Source: Corynebacterium pygosceleis
Lineage (GTDB): Bacteria > Actinomycetota > Actinomycetes > Mycobacteriales > Mycobacteriaceae
DNA length: 64,000 nt
Direction: 5' to 3'
Assembly (NCBI RefSeq): GCF_016595275.2
Contig: NZ_JAENIQ020000004.1
Coordinates: 62,001 to 126,000 of the forward strand
The notes under the pieces are model-generated. The model ran no database searches, was not told where the DNA came from, and saw only the letters and a list, made by a program, of their open reading frames with translations. The position numbers and the translations under genes were made by a program. Positions 36,201-45,835 of the stretch are shown piece after piece; position 1 is the first letter of the stretch, and the number at the start of each line of letters is the position of its first letter.

Positions 36201-37124
36201 CTAGTTCCCGGTTTCCCTGCCCCCGTCGGAGGGCCCATCCGCCCACAGCTCGATGTCGATGTCCCCGAACGGGGTGAGTTCCGCGGTCCGCCGCGCGAGA
36301 TCACGGTAACTCCGCGCGGCGGCGCCGTCCGGGATCCCCCGATCGTGCTGCCACCGGAGAGTGTCCACGGAAGCCCGGTAGACCGGTCCGGGGACAGCGT
36401 GGTCCGGGTCCGACAGCACCACCTCCAGCATCCTCCGGGATGTCCGCCGGAGCAGCGACCGCCCCGTCCCCTCCCCGGAGCCTCCGCCACGGGCACAGGC
36501 CTCGTCGATCATCGAACAGGCGTCATCGATGACACTCATCAGGTGTTCCGTCGCGTGCTGGAGGCCGGCCGCGAACGCCGGCCGTTCGACGTCCGGTACG
36601 TGCACCGGCCACCCGCCCAGCTCCGCGACGAGCACCTCCGCCACGCCTTCCGGTGGACCGGGATCGGCGCTGACGATCCACGGCGCGCCCTCCAGCGCGT
36701 CGGCGTCACGCAGCACACCCACCGCATCCGGTGACGCGACCGGATAGACCGCGGGGTGGAGGGCCATCACCAGCGCCGCGCCCTCAGCCACCGGGGCCAG
36801 GGCACCCACCCCCGCGGAGACACAGAGATGGGCGACCATCTGCCTGCTCGAGACGTACGGGACGAGCGCCGCCACCGCCTCGGAAAGTTCCTCGTCGGTG
36901 ACACAGATGAGGACGAGATCACAACCCCCCAGGGCACTGATCCCCGTCCCCACCGCATCATCGACCGGAAACCGGGTGTGGAGGTCGGCTCGGTTCGGGT
37001 CGACCACCGCCGTGATCCGGTGCCCGACACCGGCCAGTCTCTCCGCCACCCCGGCAGCGATCCCGTCGGTGCCGTAGAACCCGACCCGCAGTCGCGGCGG
37101 GGTCGGTCGGGTGGGCCGGGTCAC
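36201..37124 (-). CDS. Rossmann-fold/DUF2520 oxidoreductase-like protein
   Basis: A 307-residue protein with an N-terminal NAD(P)-binding fold (R-V-G-F-Y-G-T-D-G-I-A-A-G-V-A; the usual GxGxxG is altered to G-T-D-G-I-A) and a helical C-terminal dimerisation domain with A-L-H-P-A near residue 121. It corresponds to Rv3603c in the mycobacterial fol-panC block. The GTG start overlaps the upstream stop by four bases (GTGA). Function is unknown; ketopantoate reductase-like activity has been guessed for such genes because of panC neighbours, but panC is not adjacent here. Confidence 0.75.
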   Translation of the reverse strand: MTRPTRPTPPRLRVGFYGTDGIAAGVAERLAGVGHRITAVVDPNRADLHTRFPVDDAVGTGISALGGCDLVLICVTDEELSEAVAALVPYVSSRQMVAHLCVSAGVGALAPVAEGAALVMALHPAVYPVASPDAVGVLRDADALEGAPWIVSADPGPPEGVAEVLVAELGGWPVHVPDVERPAFAAGLQHATEHLMSVIDDACSMIDEACARGGGSGEGTGRSLLRRTSRRMLEVVLSDPDHAVPGPVYRASVDTLRWQHDRGIPDGAAARSYRDLARRTAELTPFGDIDIELWADGPSDGGRETGN

Positions 37125-38434
37125 TGACCGTCGTTTCCGTTCTCGCGGAGATTCTGGAGCAGTTCAGCCACGGAGATTCCCCCGCCACCACGCTCGTCCC
37201 GGCGACGACGTCCGTGCCGGGTGTTCTCCGCGTCCTGCGGGGTAGCGGAACGGTGGTCCGGGCCCACCGCATGCGCGGCACCCCGGGACGCGGACCGTCC
37301 CGTCGCATCCCACGGGACAGCGGCCATGGCGCCGGTGTCGAACCCGCCGCCGGAGTCACCGGCGCCCGTGGTCTCCCGCTCACCGTGTGCCGCGTGCGCG
37401 CCCGCCGGGGCGTCGGCGGCCTCGCGCTCGCCGATCCGGCCGCCGCGGCCACCCGTGATCAGGTAACTGGCGTCCGCCGGTACTCCCGCACCCGGGATGT
37501 CCTCCCCCGTGATCAACGGGTTCGGCTTCAGCGCGGAGGGGGAGGTCAACCAGGAGGGTGCACTGATGGGTGTGTGGGCCCCGGTGACGTCCTCGTCGAC
37601 GTCATCGACCGGGTCCGTGTCCGTGTCGCTCTCCCCGGCCCCGACCGTGGACGGGACCTCCGGGTCCGCCACCGCAGCGGACATTCCGGCCGGATCGGGG
37701 TCGACGGCGCCGGTCCGTGCCCCGTCCCCGGCACCCACCGTGTCCCCGAGGGTGCCCGCGGTCGGGGTTTCGGGGATGTCGCGGACCTCCTCGGCGTCCT
37801 GGATGTCCTGGGCGTCCTGGATGTCACGGTCATCCTCGGCTTCAACGGACCCCGTGTCCTCCTCCTCCGGACGCGGCGTTCCCGTCCGGGCCGACGCACC
37901 GTCATCCCCTGTGGCCCCCGTGCCGTGTCCGGGCCCGGCCAACAGCTCCTGTATCCGCCGGGCCTCCGCCTGGAGCGCCGCCGGTTCGTAGCTCCAGGTC
38001 TGTCCGCTGAGTTCCTCGAGCTGTGCGCGCATGGCCTCCAGCTGCTCACGGATCTCGGCGAGCGCGGTGTCCCGGTAGTCATCCAGCGATTCGAGGTAGC
38101 TCCGTTCGAGGATCCGCTCCTGTTCACGGTGTTCGGCGACCTCACGGCGGAGATCCTCCTCGTGGAGGCGCTCCGCACGCTCCCGGTCGCGCCGTTCCGC
38201 CGCGATCTGACCCCGGTAACGGGCGGCGAGGATGATCCCGAGAACCGCCGCCCACAGAGCGGCGACCACCCCGATCTTCAACGCCACGTCACTGCCGGTG
38301 AACAGCATCACCATGACCGCGATCAACGCGAGAACCACCAGGACGACCAGGACCACCTGCCATCTGTCGTTCTGCTGTTCTCCCTGCAGCGGATCGGTAC
38401 CGGAGGGTGTCGCGTTCTCGTCGGCGTCGCTCAT
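37121..38434 (-). CDS. DUF6779-like membrane protein with coiled coil and disordered tail
   Basis: A 437-residue protein corresponding to Rv3604c. After a polar start come two membrane helices (about residues 25-67), then a charged coiled coil (70-150: R-R-D-R-E-R-A-E-R-L-H-E-E), a short segment S-G-Q-T-W-S-Y-E-P, and a long acidic, Asp/Thr/Pro-rich tail of about 260 residues. The ATG at 38434 is supported by a -10 box TACATT at 38442-38447, seven bases upstream (leaderless). It is translationally coupled to the next gene by GTGA. Confidence 0.7.
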   Translation of the reverse strand: MSDADENATPSGTDPLQGEQQNDRWQVVLVVLVVLALIAVMVMLFTGSDVALKIGVVAALWAAVLGIILAARYRGQIAAERRDRERAERLHEEDLRREVAEHREQERILERSYLESLDDYRDTALAEIREQLEAMRAQLEELSGQTWSYEPAALQAEARRIQELLAGPGHGTGATGDDGASARTGTPRPEEEDTGSVEAEDDRDIQDAQDIQDAEEVRDIPETPTAGTLGDTVGAGDGARTGAVDPDPAGMSAAVADPEVPSTVGAGESDTDTDPVDDVDEDVTGAHTPISAPSWLTSPSALKPNPLITGEDIPGAGVPADASYLITGGRGGRIGEREAADAPAGAHAAHGERETTGAGDSGGGFDTGAMAAVPWDATGRSASRGAAHAVGPDHRSATPQDAENTRHGRRRRDERGGGGISVAELLQNLRENGNDGQ

Positions 38435-38526
38435 GGGTACCAATGTACTAAAGGGGACGGTTCCGGCGGCCCAGGCACGCAGACCCGGCACACCGGGGAA
38501 AAGCCTCCTCCCCGGAGACTCGACCG

Positions 38527-39000
38527 CTACGCGACGGCGGCGGGTTCCGCGTCCGACGGCGGCGGAACCTCGCAGCTCCGCTCCAGAATCATCCCCGCGA
38601 CAGCCATCGCCGCTCCACCGAGCAGTGACAGGACGACACCGGGAAGATCATCCGCGGCAGCCGACAACGTCCCCGCCCGGGGCACGACGTAGGCGGCGAT
38701 CCCCAGATAGACGCCACCGACGACGCTTCCCGTCCACGCGGAGGCCTTCCCGATGACGAGCCACTGCGCGACGGTGATCGGATTCAGCTGGCTCCGGTCC
38801 AGGCCGATCCGGCCCTTGTCGAGATGAACGCGGACACGACGTGCGAGCACCCCGCACAACCCCGCCATCAGCCACGGTGTGACCGAGGCGGTCACCGATA
38901 TCGGGATGAAACTGGCGTAGAACCGCCAGGTCAGGATCGCGGCGACCCCCGCGGCGAACAGGGTGGTGATGACGAGCAGCGGAATCGGGGTGGTCCTCAC
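38527..39000 (-). CDS. DUF3180 membrane protein
   Basis: A 157-residue protein with four hydrophobic segments, matching Rv3605c next to folK. Conserved-looking pieces are L-D-R-S-Q-L-N-P-I-T-V-A-Q-W-L-V-I-G-K-A and the small residues around G-G-V-Y-L-G. The start GTG overlaps the folK stop (GTGA), so it is the last gene of the folate operon. Function is unknown. An upstream open frame to 39114 lacks a plausible start. Confidence 0.8.
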   Translation of the reverse strand: MRTTPIPLLVITTLFAAGVAAILTWRFYASFIPISVTASVTPWLMAGLCGVLARRVRVHLDKGRIGLDRSQLNPITVAQWLVIGKASAWTGSVVGGVYLGIAAYVVPRAGTLSAAADDLPGVVLSLLGGAAMAVAGMILERSCEVPPPSDAEPAAVA

Positions 39001-39494
39001 GGCTGTTCCTCCCCGGGGAGTCTCACCCCGGCGACATCTTCGGGGGGTAGCCCGTCGACGAGATCGGACACGGGCACACCGGACAATCGTGCGTCGGGAT
39101 CCGCCGCGAGCCACGGAACCAGGACGAACGCGCGCTCATGCGAGTGCGGATGCGGCAGTGTCAGCCGTTCGGTGGCTCTGCGGATCTCCGATCCGTCGGC
39201 GTCGGTGCACTGCACGATGTCGACGTCGAGGGTCCGGGGCCCCCAGCGCATCTCACGGACCCGGCCCGCGGCGTCCTCGAGTGCCTGGCAGCGTCCGAGA
39301 AGTTCCTCGGGCGAGTCCCGGGTATCGATGACGACCACGGCGTTGGCGAAGTCCGGTTGATCCGTGACCCCCCACGGCGCGGTGTCGTAGACGGGTGAGA
39401 CGGCGACGGTCTCCGGGCGGAAGTACCCCAGTACACCGTCGACGGCACGTGCCGCGTCGTCGAGATTGGCTCCGACCGACAGGACCGCGCGCAT
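38997..39494 (-). CDS. folK: 6-hydroxymethyl-7,8-dihydropterin pyrophosphokinase
   Basis: A 165-residue HPPK that pyrophosphorylates hydroxymethyl-dihydropterin in folate synthesis. Key pieces: S-V-G-A-N-L-D-D (start), V-S-P-V-Y-D-T-A-P-W-G, and the catalytic W-G-P-R-T-L-D-V-D-I. P-H-P-H-S-H-E-R-A-F-V-L completes the site. Its ATG overlaps the folB stop by one base. Confidence 0.95.
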   Translation of the reverse strand: MRAVLSVGANLDDAARAVDGVLGYFRPETVAVSPVYDTAPWGVTDQPDFANAVVVIDTRDSPEELLGRCQALEDAAGRVREMRWGPRTLDVDIVQCTDADGSEIRRATERLTLPHPHSHERAFVLVPWLAADPDARLSGVPVSDLVDGLPPEDVAGVRLPGEEQP

Positions 39495-39880
39495 CAGGAC
39501 GGCCCCTGCCCCCGGCCGCCGCGCGAACGCCGCGCGACGACAGCCACGTCACTGAAGTCGAGGGGAATGGGGGCGTGTGGTTTGTGCACCGTGACCTCCA
39601 CCGCGTAGAGCTGGTTGAACGTACCCATCGCGGTATCCGCGATCTCGGCGGCCACCGTCTCGATGAGGTCCCTGGGACTGCCCGCGACGATCTTGTGCGC
39701 GAGGTGGGCGAGTTCGGAGTAGTCGACGGTCCGGGTCAGGTCATCCCCGGCCGCCGCCGCCGTGAAGTCCAGCCAGCAGGTCACGTCGACGATGAACTCC
39801 TGTCCGGCGGCACGTTCCGAGGACAGCACGCCGTGCCGCCCGTGGACCTTCAGGCCCTTGAGTTCGATTCTGTCAGCCAT
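39494..39880 (-). CDS. folB: Dihydroneopterin aldolase
   Basis: A 128-residue aldolase that cleaves dihydroneopterin to hydroxymethyl-dihydropterin. The family signature [13 protein letters not shown] and the glutamate in D-L-I-E-T-V-A are present, and [11 protein letters not shown] holds the catalytic lysine. The ATG at 39880 is chosen to fit family length; the frame is open further upstream without family similarity. Confidence 0.94.
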   Translation of the reverse strand: MADRIELKGLKVHGRHGVLSSERAAGQEFIVDVTCWLDFTAAAAGDDLTRTVDYSELAHLAHKIVAGSPRDLIETVAAEIADTAMGTFNQLYAVEVTVHKPHAPIPLDFSDVAVVARRSRGGRGQGPS

Positions 39881-39912
39881 GTTCGGGGAAAACCCGTCCT
39901 TCCGGTTGTCGT

Positions 39913-40776
39913 TCACACATGTCCTGCACCGCCGGCCGTCCGCCAGGCTGCGGCGACGTCCACCGCATCGCGGGAGACCGCGACATCGTGGACCCGTACC
40001 GCCCACGCCCCGTGGTGCGCGGAGAGCGTGGTCACCGCCGCTGTCGCGGGGTCGGCGGACCCGGTCAGTCCCCGGTCACCGCGCACTGCCGCGAGGAACC
40101 GTTTCCGGGAGGCCCCGACGAGCACGGGGTGGGGGCCGGCGGTGAAATCGGGGAGTGCGGAGAGCAGGGCCCAGTTGTCCTCCGGTGTCTTGGCGAAGCC
40201 GAGACCGGGGTCGATGATGATGTTGTGGGCGGCGACCCCGGCCGCCCGGGCCTCTCCGGCTAGGTGGTCGAGTCGTCGTCGGACATCCGCCACGACATCA
40301 CCGCCGGTGTGCGCGGCGCCGGAGGCGTCCCCGAACCGGACGGTCTCCCAGTGCATGAGGCAGACGGGAAGTCCGGACTGTGCCATGACCCCGAACATGT
40401 CGGGGTCCGCCTGGCCTCCGGAGACGTCGTTGATGAGGGAGACGCCGGCTTCCACGGCGGCGGCGGCGACACTCGCCCGCATCGTGTCCACCGAGGTGAC
40501 GATCCCTTCATCGGCGAGTGCCCGGATCACCGGTGCGATCCGGCGCAGTTCGACGTCCGCGTCGACGCGGACCGCACCGGGCCGGGTGGATTCACCCCCG
40601 ACATCGATGATGTCCGCGCCCCGGTGGACCAGGTCGCGGGCGTGCGTGACCGCCGCGTCGGGGTCGAGGTAGCGGCCGCCGTCGGAGAAGGAATCCTCGG
40701 TGACGTTGACGATGCCCATGACCAAGCACCGGTCGCGGACCGGGAGACCGTCCGGCAGCCGACGTACGCCGTTCAC
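39913..40776 (-). CDS. folP: Dihydropteroate synthase
   Basis: A 287-residue TIM-barrel enzyme, the sulfonamide target, that joins p-aminobenzoate to the pterin. Signatures: [15 protein letters not shown] near residue 20 and G-G-E-S-T-R-P-G-A near residue 58; N-D-V-S-G-G and the late G-A-S-R-K-R-F also fit. The GTG start overlaps the folE stop by four bases (GTGA). Confidence 0.95.
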   Translation of the reverse strand: MNGVRRLPDGLPVRDRCLVMGIVNVTEDSFSDGGRYLDPDAAVTHARDLVHRGADIIDVGGESTRPGAVRVDADVELRRIAPVIRALADEGIVTSVDTMRASVAAAAVEAGVSLINDVSGGQADPDMFGVMAQSGLPVCLMHWETVRFGDASGAAHTGGDVVADVRRRLDHLAGEARAAGVAAHNIIIDPGLGFAKTPEDNWALLSALPDFTAGPHPVLVGASRKRFLAAVRGDRGLTGSADPATAAVTTLSAHHGAWAVRVHDVAVSRDAVDVAAAWRTAGGAGHV

Positions 40777-41351
40777 CGCCGTGCCCGGATGAGACTCAGC
40801 GCCTCGGCGCGCGAGGCGGCGTTGTGCTGGAAGCCACCCCGGACCGCTGAGGTCATGGTGGTGGCCCCGGGTTTGCGGATGCCGCGCATCGCCATGCACA
40901 GGTGCTCGCACTCGATCACGACGATGACGGCCTGCGGGTTCAGCCGCTCGACGAGGGCGTCGGCGATCTGGCGGGTGAGGCGTTCCTGCACCTGGGGCCG
41001 CTTGGCGTAGAGATCCGCCAGGCGTGCCAGTTTGGACAACCCGGTGACCTCTCCGTTCTTCCCCGGGATGTACCCGATGTGGGCGACCCCGAAGAAGGGC
41101 ACGAGGTGGTGCTCGCAGGTCGAGTAGATGGGGATGTCCCGGACGAGGACGAGTTCCTGGTGGTCCTCGTTGAAGGTCTTGGCGAGAACCTCCGAGGGAT
41201 CGGAGTGCAGTCCGGCGAACACCTCGGCGTATGCACGGGCCACGCGGTCGGGGGTCTCCCGCAGGCCTTCCCTGTCCGGGTCCTCCCCCACCGCGATGAG
41301 CAGTTCCCGCACCGCCGCAGCGGCACGTTCCAGATCAATCCCGTCGTTCAT
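40773..41351 (-). CDS. folE: GTP cyclohydrolase I
   Basis: A 192-residue zinc enzyme that commits GTP to folate synthesis. Zinc ligands are in S-T-C-E-H-H-L-V-P (Cys and His) and [10 protein letters not shown]. Of two possible ATG codons, 41351 is preferred because GGGAGG is then six bases upstream; 41357 would put it directly against the ribosome binding site. The start lies inside the end of ftsH, so translation is coupled. Confidence 0.95.
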   Translation of the reverse strand: MNDGIDLERAAAAVRELLIAVGEDPDREGLRETPDRVARAYAEVFAGLHSDPSEVLAKTFNEDHQELVLVRDIPIYSTCEHHLVPFFGVAHIGYIPGKNGEVTGLSKLARLADLYAKRPQVQERLTRQIADALVERLNPQAVIVVIECEHLCMAMRGIRKPGATTMTSAVRGGFQHNAASRAEALSLIRARR

Positions 41352-43977
41352 CGTCATCCTCCCGTGCCGGTTCGGTGGCGGTCTCCCCGAGACCGATGAC
41401 GTCGGTCGGGCTCGACGACGGGGTCTCGGAGACGGTCCCGTCGTCCGGACCGTCGGCCGTGTCCTTCGCGTGTTCGGGTTGTTCGTGGTCGGGCAGGCGG
41501 AATCCGATCAGCTCGCCGTCGCCGTCCGGGGCGGCGTAGGTCTGGAGTCCCTCCACACCGGGCTCCGGTTCACCGGGACCGTAGGAGGCCATGCCGGGGT
41601 GCTCCCCCGGGGAGTGGCGACGTTCCGGGGTGTCCCGGTCCCCGCCGCTGGCGTAGGGATTGGTGCGGGAACCGTCGCGTGGCGGCCAGCCGGGGGCGGA
41701 CCAACCGGGCGGCGGCGGGGTACCGCCGTAGCTGGGCGTCGTGGGAGCGGCCTCAGCGGCGGGATCCGTCGGTGCGGGACGTGCGTGTCTCCCGGTCGCT
41801 CCGGCGTCGTCCCCGACGGGACCGACCGCGTGGGAGCCGGTGGCGTCCCCGTAGCCGAAGCCGGTGTTTCCCTGCGGTCCGGGACGGTCGTCCCGGTCCT
41901 GCTGCGGTTGCCCACCGGGTGCGGGGTCCCCGTGGGGGTCCTGCACCGGGGCGGGGCCGCCGAGAGCGGCGAGCTGCCTCTCACGGCGGGCGCGTGCCGC
42001 CTTCGACGCCTCCAGGAGGGAGAACTTCTTCGGGGGTTCCTCGCCACGTTCGACGGCGAGCTCCGTGGGGGTCTTCACCGGCTCACGGCCGAACTGACGT
42101 GGGAAGGTCTCGTCCTCCCCACGGAACACCTCGAGAGGTTCGCGTGGCGTGATGTCGGTGAACAGTGCCTCGAGATCGGGGCGGCGCAGGGTCTCCTTCT
42201 CGAGGAGTTTCTCCGCGAGCCGGTCGAGGGTGTCCCGGTTGTCCCGCAGGATGGCGTACGCCTCACGGTGCGCCTTGTCCAGGAGGTGACGGGTCTGTTC
42301 ATCGATCGTGGCGGCGACGGCGGGTGAGTAGTCGAGGCTGCCACCGGCACCTCGGCCGGAGAAGGGGTCGCCCTGTTCCTCGCCGTACTTCACGGTGCCG
42401 AGTTCCGGGGACATGCCGTACTCGGTGAGCATGGCCCGGGCGATCTTCGTCGCCTGCTCGATGTCGGAGGACGCACCGGTGGTGGGCTGGCCGAAGACCA
42501 GTTCCTCGGCGGCACGCCCGCCCATGGAGAACACGAGGCGCGCGAACAGTTCGGAGCGGTTGTACATGCCCTTGTCGTCCTCGGCGGCGGTCATGGCGTG
42601 GCCACCGGTGCGGCCACGGGCGAGGATTGTGACCTTGTAGACGCGCTCGATGTCCTTCATCGCCCAGGCGGCGAGGGTGTGTCCCCCCTCGTGGTAGGCG
42701 GTGACCTTCTTCTCGTGCTCGGAGATGATCTTGCTGGAACGGCGCGGGCCGCCGACGACCCGGTCGGTGGCCTCCTCCAGGGCGTCGGCGGTGATGACGT
42801 TGCCGCCGATGCGGGCGGTGAGCAGTGCCGCTTCGTTGAGTACGTTGGCGAGGTCGGCGCCGGACATGCCGGCGGTGCGCTTGGCCAGTGAGTTGAGGTC
42901 GGCGTCGGGGGCCAGGGGTTTGCCCTTGGCGTGGACCTCGAGGATCATCTCACGCCCCTTGAGGTCCGGGTTCGTCACCGGGATCTGGCGGTCGAAGCGG
43001 CCGGGGCGCAGGAGCGCGGGGTCGAGGATGTCGGGCCGGTTCGTGGCGGCGATGAGGATGACGCCCTCCCGGTCACCGAAACCGTCCATCTCGACGAGCA
43101 GCTGGTTGAGCGTCTGTTCGCGCTCGTCGTGGCCGCCGCCCATCCCGGAACCGCGCTGGCGTCCGACGGCGTCGATCTCGTCGACGAAGATGATGCAGGG
43201 ACTGTTCTCCCGGGCCTGCTTGAACAGGTCACGGACGCGGGAGGCACCGACGCCGACGAACATCTCGACGAAGTCGGAGCCGGAGATCGAGTAGAACGGC
43301 ACACCGGCCTCACCGGCGACGGCACGGGCGAGCAGGGTCTTACCGGTACCGGGCGGACCGTAGAGCAGGACACCACGGGGGATCTTCGCCCCGAGGGCCT
43401 CGTAGCGTGACGGGTCCTGGAGGAAGTCCTTGATCTCGTGGAGTTCATCGACCGCCTCATCCGCACCCGCGACATCCGCGAACGTGTTGGTGGGCATGTC
43501 CTTGTTGAGCTGCTTGGCCCGGGATCCACCGATGCCGAGCATGCCCATGCCTCCGCCCTGCATGCGGGAGAAGAAGAAGATGAGCAGGCCGAAGACGATC
43601 AGCATCGGCAGCATGACGCTCAGCATCGAACCGATGAAACTCTCGCGGGTGACCTTGGTGGTGTACTTCTCCGCGTCGGCGGCCTGCACCTTGTCGAAGA
43701 TGACCGGGGTGGTCCGGGCCGGGTACTCGGCGATGATCTCGCTGACACCGTCGTGCTCCTCGACGGAGATCTCCTCCTTGAGCTTCAGCCGCAGCTGCTG
43801 CTCCCGGTCGTCGATCTGCACCTCGGACACGTTGTGGTCGTCCAGCTGCGCCAACGCGACGGAGGTGTCCACCTTGCGGTAACCGCGGGTGTCATCGGTG
43901 AGCACGGTCATCGCGTACAGGGCGATGAGAACGACGGCGGCGATCGCGCCGATTCTCAGCAGTTTCTTGTTATCCAT
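41335..43977 (-). CDS. ftsH: ATP-dependent zinc metalloprotease FtsH
   Basis: An 880-residue membrane-anchored AAA+ protease for quality control of membrane and cytosolic proteins. Two membrane helices (about 7-25 and 118-138) flank an extracytoplasmic domain. Walker A is G-P-P-G-T-G-K-T near 205, Walker [12 protein letters not shown]. The zinc site is H-E-G-G-H near 426; the G in place of A is the form I recall in actinobacteria. A 230-residue Pro/Gly-rich tail beyond residue 650 includes [11 protein letters not shown], a motif shared with the mycobacterial protein, and ends acidic. folE-folP-folB-folK follow in the same operon. Confidence 0.96.
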   Translation of the reverse strand: MDNKKLLRIGAIAAVVLIALYAMTVLTDDTRGYRKVDTSVALAQLDDHNVSEVQIDDREQQLRLKLKEEISVEEHDGVSEIIAEYPARTTPVIFDKVQAADAEKYTTKVTRESFIGSMLSVMLPMLIVFGLLIFFFSRMQGGGMGMLGIGGSRAKQLNKDMPTNTFADVAGADEAVDELHEIKDFLQDPSRYEALGAKIPRGVLLYGPPGTGKTLLARAVAGEAGVPFYSISGSDFVEMFVGVGASRVRDLFKQARENSPCIIFVDEIDAVGRQRGSGMGGGHDEREQTLNQLLVEMDGFGDREGVILIAATNRPDILDPALLRPGRFDRQIPVTNPDLKGREMILEVHAKGKPLAPDADLNSLAKRTAGMSGADLANVLNEAALLTARIGGNVITADALEEATDRVVGGPRRSSKIISEHEKKVTAYHEGGHTLAAWAMKDIERVYKVTILARGRTGGHAMTAAEDDKGMYNRSELFARLVFSMGGRAAEELVFGQPTTGASSDIEQATKIARAMLTEYGMSPELGTVKYGEEQGDPFSGRGAGGSLDYSPAVAATIDEQTRHLLDKAHREAYAILRDNRDTLDRLAEKLLEKETLRRPDLEALFTDITPREPLEVFRGEDETFPRQFGREPVKTPTELAVERGEEPPKKFSLLEASKAARARRERQLAALGGPAPVQDPHGDPAPGGQPQQDRDDRPGPQGNTGFGYGDATGSHAVGPVGDDAGATGRHARPAPTDPAAEAAPTTPSYGGTPPPPGWSAPGWPPRDGSRTNPYASGGDRDTPERRHSPGEHPGMASYGPGEPEPGVEGLQTYAAPDGDGELIGFRLPDHEQPEHAKDTADGPDDGTVSETPSSSPTDVIGLGETATEPAREDDDERRD

Positions 43978-44000
43978 TCACAAGCCAAGCCGGCGGACCC

Positions 44001-44025
44001 GCCCGACGACCGGACGTCGTCGGGC
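44001..44025 (-). other. Stem-loop between hpt and ftsH
   Basis: A 10-bp stem GCCCGACGAC/GTCGTCGGGC with a five-base loop lies 24 bases upstream of the ftsH start. Without a T-run it may be a partial terminator of hpt or part of the ftsH leader. Confidence 0.4.
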
Positions 44026-44162
44026 CGGACACCGGGCCCTTTCTTTTCAAGTCGTTGCGGGGCACGAACAGCGTGCCGGTGGACGGAGCGGCGGAGAACT
44101 GTCCCCGCCGCAGCTCACACACAGGGTACCCGGAGGTCCCCCGGCACCCGCCCGGGGTGCGG

Positions 44163-44747
44163 TCAGTCGGCGTAGACGCTCGGGTGCAGACTTCCGACAT
44201 AGGGCAGGTCGCGGTAGCGCTCGGAGTAGTCGAGACCGTAGCCGACGACGAACTCGTTGGGGATGTCGAATCCGATGTCGGAGAACTCCACCTTCGCCTT
44301 CACGGCCTCCGGCTTGCGCAGCAGGGAGATCACCTCGAGACTCCTCGGCCCACGGCTCCGGAGATTCTTCAGCAACCACGAGAGAGTGAGACCGGAGTCG
44401 ATGATGTCCTCCACGATGAGGACGTTGCGGTCGGCGATGTTGCGGTCGAGGTCCTTCAGGATCCGGACCACACCGGACGAGGAACTGGCGTTGCCGTAGG
44501 ACGACACCGCCATGAACTCCATCTGGGAGGGGATCGTCAGCGCCCGGGCGAAGTCGGTCATGAAGAAGACGGCGCCCTTGAGCACACCGATGAGGATGAG
44601 GTCCTGTTCGTCGTCGGCGTGCTCGGCGGACACCTTCGCCGCCATCTCCGCCACCCGACGCTGGAGATCGGCCTCGGTGACGAGGACCTTCTCCACGTCG
44701 GTCCCGTAGGGTCCGTCGGGTACAGGATTGTTCTGCTGTTCGTGCAT
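44163..44747 (-). CDS. hpt: Hypoxanthine phosphoribosyltransferase
   Basis: A 194-residue purine salvage enzyme that makes IMP (and GMP) from the base and PRPP. The PRPP loop [14 protein letters not shown] near residue 115 and the late [13 protein letters not shown] motif are diagnostic. The ATG at 44747 gives the family N-terminus; an upstream ATG at 44786 is less likely. It is followed by ftsH and preceded by tilS in the same direction. Confidence 0.94.
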   Translation of the reverse strand: MHEQQNNPVPDGPYGTDVEKVLVTEADLQRRVAEMAAKVSAEHADDEQDLILIGVLKGAVFFMTDFARALTIPSQMEFMAVSSYGNASSSSGVVRILKDLDRNIADRNVLIVEDIIDSGLTLSWLLKNLRSRGPRSLEVISLLRKPEAVKAKVEFSDIGFDIPNEFVVGYGLDYSERYRDLPYVGSLHPSVYAD

Positions 44748-44811
44748 GGTGTGTGTCGACCCTTCGTCGTCGTTCGCCCGCGGCACGGTGAGCCCGGTCG
44801 CAGGGTGTCTT

Positions 44812-45828
44812 TCAGCGGGCGCTCACTGTCAGAATGCCACCACGGCGCGCCACAACCAACCTGCGGCCGTCCGTGGTTCCACCCACGGCGACCGGCCCCT
44901 GCCCGTGCCAGTCGGTCAGAAGCCTGTCGACACCGGCTGTGGCGCGGGTGCTGACGGTCGCGCCGTTGGCCCTGAGGAAGATCCCCAGGATCCTCCGACG
45001 CAGCGCCGGGTGCTCCGCCCCGACCCCCACCGGAAGATCCGTGTCGGCGGTGCAGTCGGCGTCCTCGCGGCGTCTGCGCAGGGCCTCCTCCGCGAGCGCG
45101 TCGAGGAGCGCGGAATCCTGCGTGACCTTCGCGGACGCCTCCGCGAGTGCGGGGGCCGCGTCCCCTCCGATGATTCCGCCGAGCGCCGGAAGTATCTCCC
45201 TCCGGAGGGCCACCCTGCGGAAGGCGGTGTCACTGTTGTGCGGGTCGTACCACGGCGTGATTCCCAGTTCCCGGGACGCACCGACGGTGTCGGCACGACG
45301 GACGTGCAGAAACGGGCGGGTCAGTGGAACGGGTGCACCGTGCTCCGCCGTCCCCGGGACGGTCCCGCGCTCCGCGAGACCACCGGGGAGACCCCGGAGC
45401 GCCGCCAGAAGCATGGTTTCGGCCCGGTCGTCGAGGGTGTGCCCGACCCACACCTCCGTCCCCCGTCGGGTGGCGACCGCAGCCAGAGCGGCGTAGCGGG
45501 CGGTGCGGGCCGCCGACTCGGTGCCCCCGGGATGTCCGGAGATGTCGACGGCCACGACCTCCGCACCTCCCCCCATCCGTCTGACCTGCGCGGCGGCCCG
45601 CTCAGCCTGTTCCCCACTCCCCGACTGGAGACCGTGGTCGACACAGACCGCGTGCACCGTCACCCCCTCGGCGAGGGCCGCCGCCGCGAGCATCAGGGAA
45701 TCCGGGCCGCCTGAGACCCCGAGCACCGCCGTGTTCCCCACGGGCACCGACCGACGCACCGCCAACCGCAGGGTGAGGAAATGCGGACAGGTCCGGGGCA
45801 CGGGGATGTCCCCGATCCGGGCGGGCAT
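44812..45828 (-). CDS. tilS: tRNA(Ile)-lysidine synthetase
   Basis: A 338-residue PP-loop ATPase that converts the wobble cytidine of tRNA-Ile(CAU) to lysidine. The P-loop S-G-G-P-D-S is at residues 39-44, and [16 protein letters not shown] and R-R-E-I-L-P-A-L follow in family order. Length matches the short actinobacterial type that lacks the full C-terminal domains. The start is seven bases after the dacB stop. Confidence 0.93.
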   Translation of the reverse strand: MPARIGDIPVPRTCPHFLTLRLAVRRSVPVGNTAVLGVSGGPDSLMLAAAALAEGVTVHAVCVDHGLQSGSGEQAERAAAQVRRMGGGAEVVAVDISGHPGGTESAARTARYAALAAVATRRGTEVWVGHTLDDRAETMLLAALRGLPGGLAERGTVPGTAEHGAPVPLTRPFLHVRRADTVGASRELGITPWYDPHNSDTAFRRVALRREILPALGGIIGGDAAPALAEASAKVTQDSALLDALAEEALRRRREDADCTADTDLPVGVGAEHPALRRRILGIFLRANGATVSTRATAGVDRLLTDWHGQGPVAVGGTTDGRRLVVARRGGILTVSAR

Positions 45829-45835
45829 CCCCGGG

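Noticed and set aside
42680..42710. H-E-G-G-H instead of H-E-A-G-H in FtsH as a possible defect
   Set aside because: I recall the same form in the mycobacterial enzyme; the zinc ligands and glutamate are kept.
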